DNA of 64,000 bases from Chrysophaeum taylorii. Its lineage: Eukaryota > Sar > Pelagophyceae > Pelagomonadales > Pelagomonadaceae. The stretch spans positions 1-64,000 of the forward strand of contig JAQMWT010000156.1 in the NCBI GenBank assembly GCA_029834535.1, given 5' to 3'. The position numbers and the translations under genes are program-made. Shown in pieces: positions 10,901-21,389 of the stretch; positions within the stretch are counted from its first letter, which is position 1; the number at the start of each line of letters is the position of its first letter. The notes below the pieces were generated by a model. That model was not told the DNA's origin and made no database searches. It saw only the letters and a list, made by a program, of their open reading frames with translations.

Positions 10901-13900
10901 CGCGGATCGCGACGGTGGTCGCGTTGAAAGATTCGGGAGTTATTAATGATTCGCTCAGCATCACGGTCTTCTTCTTCTCGGGGAAGGAGCACGTGCCATC
11001 AATCTTCTCACCGCAGAGCGCGGCGTAGAGCGCGGCCAGCGGACCGTCGTATTTTTCGTCGTCGAGAACGAGGGTCGACGACGACGACACACTCCTCGAG
11101 AGAGTGGTACCGAGGTACTCGAAGGCCGCCCCAGCGCCGAGCGGGTTGTTGTATTTGCAGAGCGGGCGGCGGTCGCCTATGTACCCGCCGTAGAGATTGG
11201 CCTTGGGAAAGGGATCGCGGCGTTCGGGGTAAACCGCGAGATCGTCTATATAATTGTCCGGACGCAAAGCTTCCACGTTGGACCTGAGCGGTGGCGCATC
11301 GAAGCCCGTCCAGAGACGAGCTCCCGTGAGGATGTCGTCGCTCGCGTAGGTCTCGAGGCCCGTAAAGGTGCCGTTGCGGTTGAGGTCGCGGAGGCCGACC
11401 GTAAACAACTGCATGAACTCGCGGGCGTAGTTCTCGTCTGGGAACCCGTCGTTGCCGTCGTACTGGGCGGACCCGAGGTAAGTCAAGTAGTGCGCCATCA
11501 TCGGGGAGAACGAAACGTCGCGAAGGACATCTCGGAGATTCCCAAAGGCGTGGCGCACGAAGATATCGTAGTACTCTAGCCACACCTCGATCTCGTCCCG
11601 GGCCTCGGGCACGTCCTCGACGCTCACGACGTAGATGTGCGAGAGGGCCCAGGCGACGCGCTGGCGGAGCTGGTCTCGTGCCCCGAGCGCGAGGTTCGCG
11701 AAGACCATACCCTTGCCGTTCTCTGGCTCGTACGGTACGTCGAGCTGGGAATGCGAAGAGAAGGACGTGCCGTAGTACCACGAGTACCGCGCGCCGAGCG
11801 TCTCGTCCGTGCCGGCCTCGCCGTTGCAGGTCTCCGTCATCAGGGGGTACGCGCGTTCGCGAAAGTAGTCGCGGTGCAGCGACGCCGGGACGACCGTCAT
11901 CTGGTCGCGGATCCAGCTCTCGGGGTCGCTCCCGTACTCGTCGACGAAGGTGTCGATGGCCTCGGTGGTCGGCCCGAACGTGGCCTGCGCGAGGAACCGC
12001 GAAGCCGCCGCCGCCGCCGCCGGTGCCTCTTCTTCTTCTTCTTCTTCTCTCTCGAATCCCAGGAGCCAAGTCCCCTCGGGCACCAGAGCCGAACAGACGA
12101 TATCGCATTCTACGTCGAGGGGTCGCGGCATGAGACCCTCCCACGGATGTCCGCCATAGGAGCGCGCGACGACGATCGAAGAGGAGGAGTCGTCGTCTTG
12201 GACGACGACCACAACAAGCTGCAGGACTTGGTTTTCCGAGGACTTTGGAAGCGTTCTTCGGCCGGCGCGTACCTCGAAAGGAACTCCCGTCCACTCGAGA
12301 ACGTACTCTGCCGCCGCGTTTGTGCCGGCGACGTAGCCCGAAACGAGCGCGAATCCAAGCGTGTTGCCGGGCGCGGCGTACGCCTGGCCGAAGGGCGACG
12401 CAGCAGCGTTGCCCGCCGCGTAGACGTTGTGCGTGCCGACGACGCGCTGGCTCGCGTCAGTCCTCGGACCCATCTTCGTGTCGATCGCGCCGTAGTTCAG
12501 CGGGCGCACGTATATCATCATCATCATCGGGTCATTTGCAAAGGGCTGGGTCAGCGGGTTGCCCCCGTAGCCGATCTCTTGTATCGGAAACTTGCCGGCC
12601 GTCGCCAATCCAAATTGCCACCACGCGATGGACGAGTCGTATCCTTCGGTGCCCGGAACGCCGCGGCCGAACGGATCTATCCCGTCGCCAGATGCCGCGG
12701 CGTTGAAGGCCTCGATCGACGCCCGCAGATTATCTTCAAAGGTCTCGGAAAGGGTGCCTCCCTGAAACCAGGGTGCCGCCTCCACGGCGGTTTTGGCGCC
12801 GTCGATATTCGTTGCTACCTCGTCGACGGCGTCGATCGAACCCGAATAGGTCGTCTTCGCGCCATCGCCGTAGACGAGGTAGAGCTGGGACCAGGCGGGG
12901 TTGTCCTCGACAACAGACTCGCCGTCCACAACTCGCCGGGTAACGTGGAATTCGGCGCGCTGGTTGTAGGAGAGGCTCTCGTCGTAGACGCGGTCGCCGT
13001 TGCCGTCGACGACGATAAAGTCGCCGCCGGGCTGGCCGTACCACAAGAACCACTGGGCAGTCCCGGCACTATCGACCTCGTACTGCCAAGCGTTGCCCTT
13101 GCTCGCGATTTCGACCCCATCCAATGCGGCCACGGCGTCCATGGCAGCCCCGGTAGAGTCTGGCGACGAGCACGACCCGACGACCGAGGCATCCAAGCCG
13201 TAACTCTTTTCGCCGTCGCCGCGCCGGATTCTGCCGCCGGTGGCGAAGACAACTCCCCGCGCGGCGGATACCAAAACTTCTTGGTTTTCTTTATCGGTCG
13301 ACCGGGCGGCGACCGTGGTAGAGCCGTCGGGTTCTTGGATGACGTCGACGGCGAGGTATCCTTCGAGCACGAGGGACGCGTCGGCCGCGTCGCGAATCAA
13401 CGCGAGCAGTTCCGCGCCCGAGAGCGGGCTGGTCCCATCGTCCTTGCTGGTCGCGCGCACGACGCGGCCCCGGGGCATCGTGTTGTTCGGGTACGAGGTG
13501 CTCTCCCCGCCGTAGTAGTCGGGAAACGCTTCGCCCGCCAAATCATGCTGAAGCGTCCAATCGACGACCTCGCGGAGATCCTCCATCGCTCGCGGCGAAA
13601 ACTCCCAGAAAGCAGCGAGGTTCTCGCGTGCCCAAGCCGGGGCCTCTTCTGACGACGGAAACGCGATCCCCGCAACGTGCGCGACGAATTCCTCCATCGG
13701 GTCTTCTTCTTCTTCTCCTCCTCCTCCTAACCCGTTGTTGGGCAGCCAGAGCCAGCCGCCCGAATAAGCCGTCGTGACGTCGCTCAGCGATGCCGCGAGA
13801 ATCGTCACGTTGGCATCCGGATCGGCCTGGCGCGCGGCCCAGGCCGCCGTCACGCCAGCAAGCCCGGCACCAACAACCAGAACGTCCGTTTCGTACCGGC

Positions 13901-14469
13901 GGGCAGCGACCGTCGACGGCGCCGCCGTCGTCGGGGCTGCCGTCGCCGTCGTCGGGGGCCGTCGCCCCGCGGCGTAGATGACGCAGTCTTCCGTCACGGT
14001 GACGACACCGTAGGAGCTCGCGAAGCCCGCCCGCAGCCGCAGGCGCAGGCTTGTTGAGGAGGACGAGGAAAAGGGTGCGACAAAGGTCGAAGCGCCTTCT
14101 GACCTCCTACCGCCGCACGACGCGCTGGCTCCCGAGAACGTGCCGTTCTCGAGGTCGAAAAGCCACCGCGTCCCGGCGGCCGCAACGAGCGTCGCGTCGA
14201 TCCTCTCGCCCGGCACGTAGGTCCCCCCGCACTCGATTGCCTCGCCCTCCCGGCTCAGCTTGATTGTCGCGAAATCAAATTCCGTCTCCGCCGCTGCGGG
14301 CAGGCCCGCCATCAGCACACTCCCCACCTCGATCGCCTGGCCTGCGTGTGGGACGCTTGTTTTCGCGCCTCGACAACACGCACGCACCGCATTGGACCTT
14401 GTCCGGGAGCCCCTGGCCGATGCCCGCGAAGATGCTCACCACGACGACGCGCAACATCATCATTATCAT
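4980..14469 (-). CDS. Giant secreted FAD-oxidoreductase / DUF1800 / DUF1501 fusion with Cys-rich modules
   Basis: One minus-strand gene. Exon 1 (14469-14388) starts at MIMMMLRVVVVSIFAG, a signal peptide. A 46-nt intron (14387-14342) joins it to a 5.5-kb exon, then a 37-nt intron (8850-8814) follows. In order: a small Cys-containing beta-type domain (Reeler-like, tentative), a flavoprotein domain of fumarate reductase/ketosteroid dehydrogenase type (VLVVGAGLAGVTAAW near 13,860; FAD C-terminal part near 12,300), DUF1800 (about 12,010-9,840, DENYAREFMQLF), DUF1501 (about 9,330-8,000, SDFGRTLTW and DHGWGGHH), a Pro/Thr/Ser linker and two Cys-rich modules (7,715-7,190 and 7,010-6,500). Next come a lectin/LamG-like domain (6,345-5,860), another linker and a third module (5,690-5,165). 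Downstream of about 6,700 the frame is broken repeatedly by 1-3 nt losses. The last linker runs into the inverted repeat and stops at 4980. DUF1501 and DUF1800 are usually separate neighbouring bacterial genes; substrates are unknown. Confidence 0.8.
5165..7715 (-). repeat. Three copies of a ~165-residue Cys-rich module
   Basis: Module A is 7,715-7,190, B is 7,010-6,500 and C is 5,690-5,165. Each contains about ten cysteines and the conserved stretches GFDIWVP, GCGGCT, PWFMRET and EPNGNY/EPNGDY, ending with YCFT-YLCSTN. A and C are nearly identical in DNA over long tracts while B is clearly older. Each is preceded by a Pro/Thr/Ser linker. I do not recognise the module as a named family. Its secreted, Cys-rich and tandem nature suggests binding or adhesion. 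Confidence 0.8.
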
Positions 14470-14904
14470 TCTCGACGTCTTTTGCTGTGGGAAAACCGAA
14501 ACACTCACTCGTGTTTCCGGGAATGTCGTCTATTATTTTAACCTTTTATTCAGACCGAGGCCAAGGAATGCGCGAACAATCCCAAAACTCCCCGAAGGAA
14601 GACGGAGCTGCAGCGCGTTGTTATTGGTGGAACATTTTAATTTTGCGCGGCGATTTCTGTCCTGCCGGACTGTTACAACACTTCTTGAGCTCTTGTTCCT
14701 TGAATCCCCCCGAGAAAGAAAGAAAGAAAGACGTCGCCGCTCAGTAGTAGTCGCTTCTCATGGCGACACAGATACGTGGCCCCTTTTCTTGTATGTATTC
14801 ATTCGCGACCACAAATGTCCGTCCCGCACTGGTTGGTTTCTCTGCGACTCGTCTTCATTTACGGACGCAACTATTATTCGTCTCCTCTCCCCTGGCACCG
14901 CTGC
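14470..14904. other. 5' flank of the giant gene, no gene seen
   Basis: Upstream of the signal-peptide ATG. It contains a short (GAAA)n-like tract around 14713-14732 and overlapping frames without recognisable domains. It probably holds the promoter and 5' UTR of the minus-strand giant gene; no clear TATA box can be assigned. Confidence 0.4.
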
Positions 14905-15165
14905 TTTTAACTAACGAACTAACTAACTATCTAACTAACTAACTTCGTGCGCGGCCGTCTGAGCTTGTCGCCATCCTTGTGCTCTTGATGCTGATGACAC
15001 GTGTCGTCTTCCTCGCGACGTCCATTGTCCGAGACGACGCAAGTGTGGTGCTGCCTCTACTAACGTCCCGCATCCAACTACGGCTGTGATGTGTGAGACA
15101 CCGTGAGAGCAAGCCGGTTGGCTACTCAGTGTGCGCACCGAGTGTTCTACAAGGAAAGGGAAAGC
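14905..15165 (-). mobile_element. SINE-like copy with (GTTA)n tail
   Basis: On the minus strand a body of about 220 nt ends in a run of GTTA units (14905-14944 on the plus strand reads as AACT repeats). It shares the tail type and the segment ATGGCGACAAGCT with the SINE copies at 56858-57230 and 57525-57710. The rest differs, so it would be a separate subfamily. No target-site duplication was found, and the 5' end is estimated. Confidence 0.45.
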
Positions 15166-15630
15166 CCCTACCAAGTCAAATCTATCTCATTCTTTTGTCT
15201 TTTCCCCGTTTCTGCCTTTACCTTTTTTCGCCCTCCTTATATATTTTGCTCTCTGTTTCCTCTTCCTATTTTGCTGTCCTCACTTCTTCTTCTCTGTGTT
15301 TCCTTTTTTCTCGACCTTTGCTCCCTTTTCTGCCGTGTCCCCATTTGCGCAAAAATAATTTTAATCCATTTGAGCCTACAAGGTCAGGAGGGCACCTGAT
15401 AGTGAACTACGTCCTCACACTGTCAACGAAAAAGTGGGTATTCCAATCAGAACCCGGACATCCTGAGGCATCCATCTCTGGTTCGTGTCGTCGGGATTTG
15501 GGGAAGAAACCCCGATTCCCCCTCTGCTCTACTGTGTAGCACGCCCGAAACCTTTCAGATGATCGATCGCGTGGCAAAGCGTTGCTGCATCTTACTTAAC
15601 CCGTCTTCAACGGGTTCATGAGAAGAAACC

Positions 15631-15633
<3 letters not shown>

Positions 15634-15683
<50 letters not shown>
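15634..15683. repeat. (GA)n microsatellite
   Basis: Uninterrupted GA dinucleotide run of about 50 nt. The Glu-Arg and Leu-Ser frames through it are artefacts. Confidence 0.97.
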
Positions 15684-15685
<2 letters not shown>

Positions 15686-16971
15686 AACGGCAAGATTTCG
15701 AAATGATGATGCTTTTCTTTTCATCTTGCTCGAGCCGTTCGTTAACAACGGCTTTATAAGTAAGAAGACAAAAGCTCGAGATCCCAACGGCACACAAGGG
15801 ACCAACGGAACAACGCGATAGCAACGGGTGGCCGTGCTAGGAGGTGTGTGTTGTAGGCCGTCAGAAACGCCGGCTACTATCGAGCTGCTCCCTGCTGGGG
15901 CAGGCAGCTCCCGCGGCTTGGCCGCACAGGGTCGTCTCTCGTTGAACGAAAAGACGGATATGATGATGGTGATATAAGAAGATTTTGTGTACGAAAAGTA
16001 TTATTATTAGTATACCTAGAGCGTATCACCCGGGTCTACTTGTCGCCGCGAAGCCTTACCCGTCCCTCCCCGCGGGGCGAACCCGTCCCGCTAAACGGAA
16101 GCCGTCCCAACTTTTCGGAATCCGAGGTATCGCGTCCTCAGCCCCTCGGTCCGCGTCGAGGCGCCCGACCACCCCCGGGGCGGGCGACCGCCGAGGGCCG
16201 CCGCGCGCCCCGACGTCGCCAGCTCTGGCCAATGCCGGGCGGCGCGACCGGGCGGCCGCGCCGAAGGCCTTCGCGCGACGACGTCCGAGAAGCCCGAATT
16301 CTGCGCGGCCGCTGCCTGCGCGGGCGGCGAGGAGCAGGCGAAGTGTTTCGGAGCGTTGTGGGTCCCGTCGATGTTGGGCGTACCAACCCCGTCGACCACC
16401 GACGCGCGGTTCGCGCGACGGTCGAGGGCTCGGCGACCCGCCGCCGACATCGACCGCAGCTCGTGGTCGCGCGTCCGAGCACGCGCTCTCGCGCGCTCTC
16501 GGTGTTGTTGCGGCTTGCTGCTCGCGCGTCTCGCCGACGGTCGGTTGCGGCGGCGTCCGACGTGCAGGGCTTCCTTGTCGCCCTCCTCTTGGGTGCTGAT
16601 CCGGATCGAGGAACCCGAGAGCACGTGCGGCAGACCTCAACCCGCGCGGAGAACACGTCGCCGCGAGTGTAGCGTAGTGTAGCTTCCTAACCGCCTGCGC
16701 TCTTGCGACCGATTCGGTAGAGGAAGGGGCGCTTGCGCTTTTCTCATCGGTGTCCTTGGCGCGGGAGGGAGGGTGCGGCCCGAGTAACCGAAGCCGAATT
16801 TTGTACTAGTATAACCAAGATCGCCGGCACGAAGCGCGGCAAGGTGCACCCGCACCACGGAAAGCTCTCCGTATCCTCGAGGGTATCCTCATAGTGAGCC
16901 CCTGGAGCTTGTGGCTTTGGAGATCAACGAGCGAGGGGTCGCTGTTAGGCGGCCTCGAGCCTCGGAGAACG
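15684..16971. other. GC-rich stretch, no supported gene
   Basis: From 16040 to 16680 all frames stay open for 100-200 codons on both strands and are Arg/Pro/Ala-rich, which is what GC-rich non-coding DNA gives. A short hairpin (GAGCTGCTCC / GGCAGCTCC) lies near 15885-15912. I recognise no domain, tRNA or rRNA. Confidence 0.4.
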
Positions 16972-17117
16972 ACAGAAAACTTTCAAGCGCGTTAGACAGA
17001 AATGTTACTGAGTACCCGAGTATTCGATCACATTCCTGTCAAAAATACGACAGGAATGTGATAGAATACTTGGGTACTCAGTAACATTTCTGTCTAACGT
17101 GCTTGAAAGTTTTCTGT
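16972..17117. mobile_element. Foldback/MITE-like hairpin element
   Basis: Arms of 69 nt (16972-17040 and 17049-17117) are inverted copies with only three mismatches, separated by an 8-nt loop AAAAATAC. The termini are ACAGAAAAC...GTTTTCTGT. It has no coding capacity. The flanks AACG and TACG are a weak, imperfect candidate target duplication. This fits a miniature inverted-repeat element or another foldback sequence; its parent transposon is not in the window. Confidence 0.75.
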
Positions 17118-18213
17118 TACGTGTGCACCGGGGCATAACATAACACTTAGGCGCCAAGCCCTACACGTGCGCCGCGCGGGCCCTATCAGCGCGACGTAAC
17201 GCCCAGGAGCCTCCTCCCTTCAACGCCCGGCTCATTGCTACGAGGCTAGCGAGTTACCCGAACCTAGCGAGTCCCTGGATCTGCCCCGCAAGGAGCAAGC
17301 TGTGGTCACGTGGTATATTCTTGCTCGAGGGCTGGACGAGGAAACGGGGCGACAGGCTGTGCCGATGTTGTCGAGTGCGCTGCTCGACGTGAATCACGAC
17401 ACTAGTCAAGGAGGAACTTGGACCCGAGGCGCGCTCGGCACGCTTGAGCCTGGCATCGACGCACGCGCCGCTTCGCTTCACCAACGACTCGAACCATAAG
17501 AAAGGGACCAAAGCAGCCATCTCGTGCAGATGCTCCGGCAATCGCGTCTAGACGCCAAGGCCCACCCATAACTGTCGAACGAATGCCCCGCGATCATGCC
17601 GCTCGATGTGGGAACTGGAAAGAATATCGAGCGATGATCCCGTACGTGCACTACGCTCAAGGTCTCGAAGCTTCGACGGGAGCCTTCGTACTTGACATCA
17701 GGTGTCCCAGTCAATCCTTCAGTCTCGGTGCTTCCTATTCGGCTTATCGCTGGACTTCGACTTCTCCAGCGCGTCTCACCAGGAATGTCTCTTGAGACTT
17801 GGCCGAGTCGTGACTCCGTCCAGGAGGACTCACGGCGGTTAAATCCTGCTCGTTCCTCCTCGGCACGGTGAACGTCGAGTCGATGATACACGAACCGCCG
17901 CTGTCGCCTTCGTCGTTGTTCCCGCAATCGAACGCCGCGCCCCTCCCATCGCGCTCCGAACGCACCCAATCTGTGAGAACGGTTTCTGGGAACATTCTGG
18001 ACATTCTGGTTGCGCCCTTTCTTTCGGCGCTGGGCTTGCTAGGGGTCCGACTCTCGCTGCAGCGATTTGCCGTCGACCCCGGCGCCAGCACTCAGGACTT
18101 AGAGCAGACCCAAAACTCCTCATCCTGGGCCGAGACTGGGCCGAGACCAATATGCTGACGAACTACGCCTCCTCTGGTCCCCGATCCCCTCGTGGCTTCG
18201 CCACCACCGCGCA
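17118..18213. other. No recognisable gene
   Basis: Short frames on both strands (for example minus 17254-17541 and 17478-17969) show no domain I recognise. The stretch ends at the inverted-repeat boundary. Confidence 0.4.
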
Positions 18214-18366
18214 CCCACGGATGGTCAACTCTCCCGACCCATTGCTAGTTGGAGGGCGAGGCCCAGCCACTCGTGGCACAAGCGCCCGCCAGTTTCACAA
18301 AATGAACGCCAGTTAACAAGACTAGGTCGCCTTATCCGGGGCTATTTGCGTCGACCACGCAAAAGC

Positions 18367-21029
18367 TCAGGTCGGCAGGTCGTCGTCGTTGTTGTCGGCG
18401 TTCGTGGATTTGTCGTGGGTGGCAGCGCCATCGACGAGTCGTTGCTTCTTACTTGGGCCCCCATCACGGCCCTTTTGCCACGGGCGCGGTTCTTGGCGTA
18501 GTTGGGCCTTCGCTTTGAGAGCTCCTTCTGGAGCCAGACGAGGTGGGAACTCGGATTTGCGGGAGTGGGGGAACTGGTCCTTGATGAGTCCGTCGAGGAA
18601 TGCGACGCCCGCGTCCTCGCCCCTCGCGTCTAGGACCTCGTAGATCACGGCGCGCTTGCTGAACGCTTTCTCGAAAGCGCGGTTGTCCTTGCGGGTGCCA
18701 TTCGAGCGCCACGAGTGCTTGCCGTTTTTGCCCATCCCGGACCGCTTTTTTGGACCGTAGAAGCGCTCGAGCTCCTTGACCGGCGGGCCCCCGTCGACGC
18801 CGCGAAAGTACTCTTGGGCCACCTCCTGGGGTGACTCGCACGGTCGTAGCTGATAACACGACGCGAATTTGGGAGCGGGTCCTCGTCCCAGGTCGACGAG
18901 TCAGCAACGACGAGAGGTCGCATGCCAAACATGAGCTCGTCGTCCGCCATGTCCTCGGTGGCAAGACGACGTGGTGGCGTCGCAGGCGGATCGGCGTGGC
19001 CACTTCGAGCGGTCGAGCGCCCGGCGGGCACGACGGTAGCCTCGGGACGAGACTGGGCGTCGCATACGCGGCTGTGGATCTCGCTGAGCTGGCGCGCGGG
19101 CGTGTTCGCGAGCCGGACGGCGGTCGTCGTCGAGGGGACGGCCGCGGCGGCGACCTTGTGGTGGGTGTCGCAGAGCGAGGCGTAGATCGCGTTGATGGCG
19201 GCGGCAGTCAGCGTGTCGCCGCGCTCCTGCGCCGCCGCCGCCGTCATCCGCAGGCGCTCGATCGGCATGTTCTTCATGGCGGCGTCTTGGCGCTCGACGT
19301 AGTCGGCGAACTCTTTCGTGTTGAACGGCGCGAAGCCCCACATCGGGTGGTCGTCCATCTTCCCAAGTTTGCGCATGAGCGCCGCATCTTGGACGAGGCA
19401 CTCGGCGAGGTGATCGAGCATGTCGAGGTGGTTGCGCGTATTGCGATCGAAGGTCGCCTCGTCGGAGCGCATCATCGCTCGAACCGGGTCGACCACGGAG
19501 CCGAAGACCATATTCCTGAGTCGGTCCGGCACGGGCTCGAGCGATCGCGCGACGTAGTAACACCCGCCTATGATCGGGAAAGCTCGAGCGATCGCGCGAC
19601 GTCGTCACACGACACCCACCGTCGATCGGGAAACCGGCGCTGTGTCGAATGAAGCGCATCGGGAAGTCGTTGCAGTACGACACGCTGAGCGCGTCCGCCT
19701 GCCGATGGTGTGCGGCTTGCCGCAGCTCGTCGCGGCCGACTCCGGCCGCCTCCGCCATCCGGAGAGCCTCGCCGCGGCGCAGGTGGACGACGTGCTCGGG
19801 GTCTTCTATTGGAACCGCGATCCGCGCGTACATGCCCTTGGTCTCGTCGAGCATCGCCTTGTCCGAGAGCGGGTTCTTCGGGTCGGGAGGTCCCGACTTG
19901 CCGCGGCGGCCAGCAGGCTTGCCGTCGAAGACGAGGAAGTAGTCCATCCACTCGCGGACGACGATCGGCTGCCCGTCCTTCTCGTCCACGCCGGCGTACG
20001 GCGTGTAATTGGGCTTGCGGACGCCGAGAACGGTCCACATCGTGAACAAGTAGAGCGCCATGCTGAAGTGGAGGCACCTGCGGATCCAGCGCGTGAACGG
20101 ACGCGACGCGGCGGGGCGCTCACCTCTCCGGGTTCGTCGCGTGGCGCATCGCGGCGCTCACGTCGGCGTGTCCCGTGACGTTCGTCTTGCCGTTGTCGTG
20201 GAGAAAGACGAGCAGCCGGCAAGCGTGGGGCCCTCGGCGGACCGCGTTTGAAACACGAGCCAGTCGGCGAGTTGGGCCTTGCGGAGGCTGTCGCCGCGCA
20301 GAGCGAGCACGTGCTGGACCACGTGCGCGAATCGCGCGCGAGTCCCGCGGAAGAGCTTGTTGCGCTCGGTCGGGCCCGGCGCGCCGTCGAAGAGCGCGTA
20401 CTCGCAGAGCATTCCGTGCTGCTCGTCGTTGTAGCCGACCAGCAGCGCCCGCGTGTGGCGGCACAGGTACTTCTGGCGCTTGCGGCGCGCCGTGTCCTTC
20501 GCGTGATTCGACAGCACTATGGCGACGCCGTAGTGCGATCGGGCGAGGGGATGTTGTGCTTCTGGATGCGGTGCCTGTACTTGTCGTCGGTTAGCTGCTC
20601 CTGGTAGTAGTCGACGAGGGCCTTCAGCAGCTGGCGCAGCGTGCTGATGCCGACCACGTCCCCGTCGATAGGTTTGCCGTACGAGTCGAGCTTCGCGCGC
20701 CCCGCCGTGAAGCGCAAGAACTCGAGGCACTTGTCCGGCGTGACGAGGTCGTCGCCGCCGTCGTACGCCTCGCGATCCGGATCGATGCGGTTGCCGTAGA
20801 GCGTCGACCCCGGCGCCGCCGCCACGAACTCGCGGAATTGCTTGATCCACCGCGTCCCCGGGCCCGCCGACGTCCCGTAGGACTTCGACGTGTTCGCGGG
20901 CCGCCTCTCGAGCTGGCTCGCCCGAAGATCGCGGCTCACCTGCGCCGAACGCTCCGCCGTCGCCGTCGCCGCCGCTCCGCTCGACGTCCGCTCGTCGCGC
21001 CTCGCGCCGGGGGTCTCACTCGGTGTCAT
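18367..21029 (-). mobile_element. Crypton DNA transposon: tyrosine recombinase with GCR1_C domain, right-arm copy
   Basis: The start MTPSETPG is at 21029 and the stop at 18369-18367. Order of parts: a core-binding segment (21029-20530); an Ndc10/CBF3-II-like recombinase core with ALRGDSLR (candidate first catalytic Arg), DNGKTNVTG and AMRHATNPER; then ALYLFTMW; then RHSAGFPID followed after an intron by YYVARSLEPVPDRL, where a Tyr is the likely nucleophile. A helical segment (19530-18960) and a C-terminal GCR1_C-like domain (about 18840-18590, EYFRGVDGGPPVKELERFYG) follow. Introns are 20123-20078 (46 nt) and 19619-19568 (52 nt). A few frame interruptions remain, so this copy also looks inactive. 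Cryptons move by site-specific recombination, normally without TIRs or target duplications. One end is probably near 18214; the other, before 21390, is unknown. Confidence 0.8.
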
Positions 21030-21389
21030 GCCGGCGGGTCGCCTTCAACGCGCGATTCAACTTTCGAATCTCTTGGGACGCCCGCCCGCGCCCGCGGCCG
21101 CCACGCCAGAACTGCACCCGAACTCCAACGGACCGTCGTTCCGGACCTGTCTCGCCCGAGACGCGAATCCCGTCTTTCCGGACGCGTGCCGGTCTCCGAG
21201 TCGGTGATACCTTTAGAGTAGGAGTTTTATTACTTCTTCTTCACCACATATCTTCTCTTCGAGAGGGCTAGTTATTGAAGAAAATGATCGTGGTCCCCAA
21301 ATGTAATAACTGACGAAAAATTGGGGCTATTCATACGAACCTTGGGACAGGCGGAGTCAGAGTGACAACGCGAAGGTTGAATTAGGAAG

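Noticed and set aside
11637-13652. 671-codon open frame on the plus strand opposite the giant gene, and similar ones at 9372-10349 and 8177-8740
   Set aside because: They are antisense to clear FAD/DUF1800/DUF1501 coding sequence. They are Arg-rich with no recognisable domain, and stop codons are rare because of high GC.
15880-15930. Hairpin as tRNA or structured RNA gene
   Set aside because: The stem-loops do not form a cloverleaf and no anticodon arm or T-loop sequence is present.
16056-16640. Overlapping 170-210-codon frames on both strands
   Set aside because: All frames are open together, as expected in GC-rich non-coding DNA. No motif, leader or splice pattern favours one.
18214-18366. 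Terminal inverted repeats or target duplication of the Crypton
   Set aside because: None seen. Cryptons typically lack both, so the element end can only be inferred from the duplication boundary.
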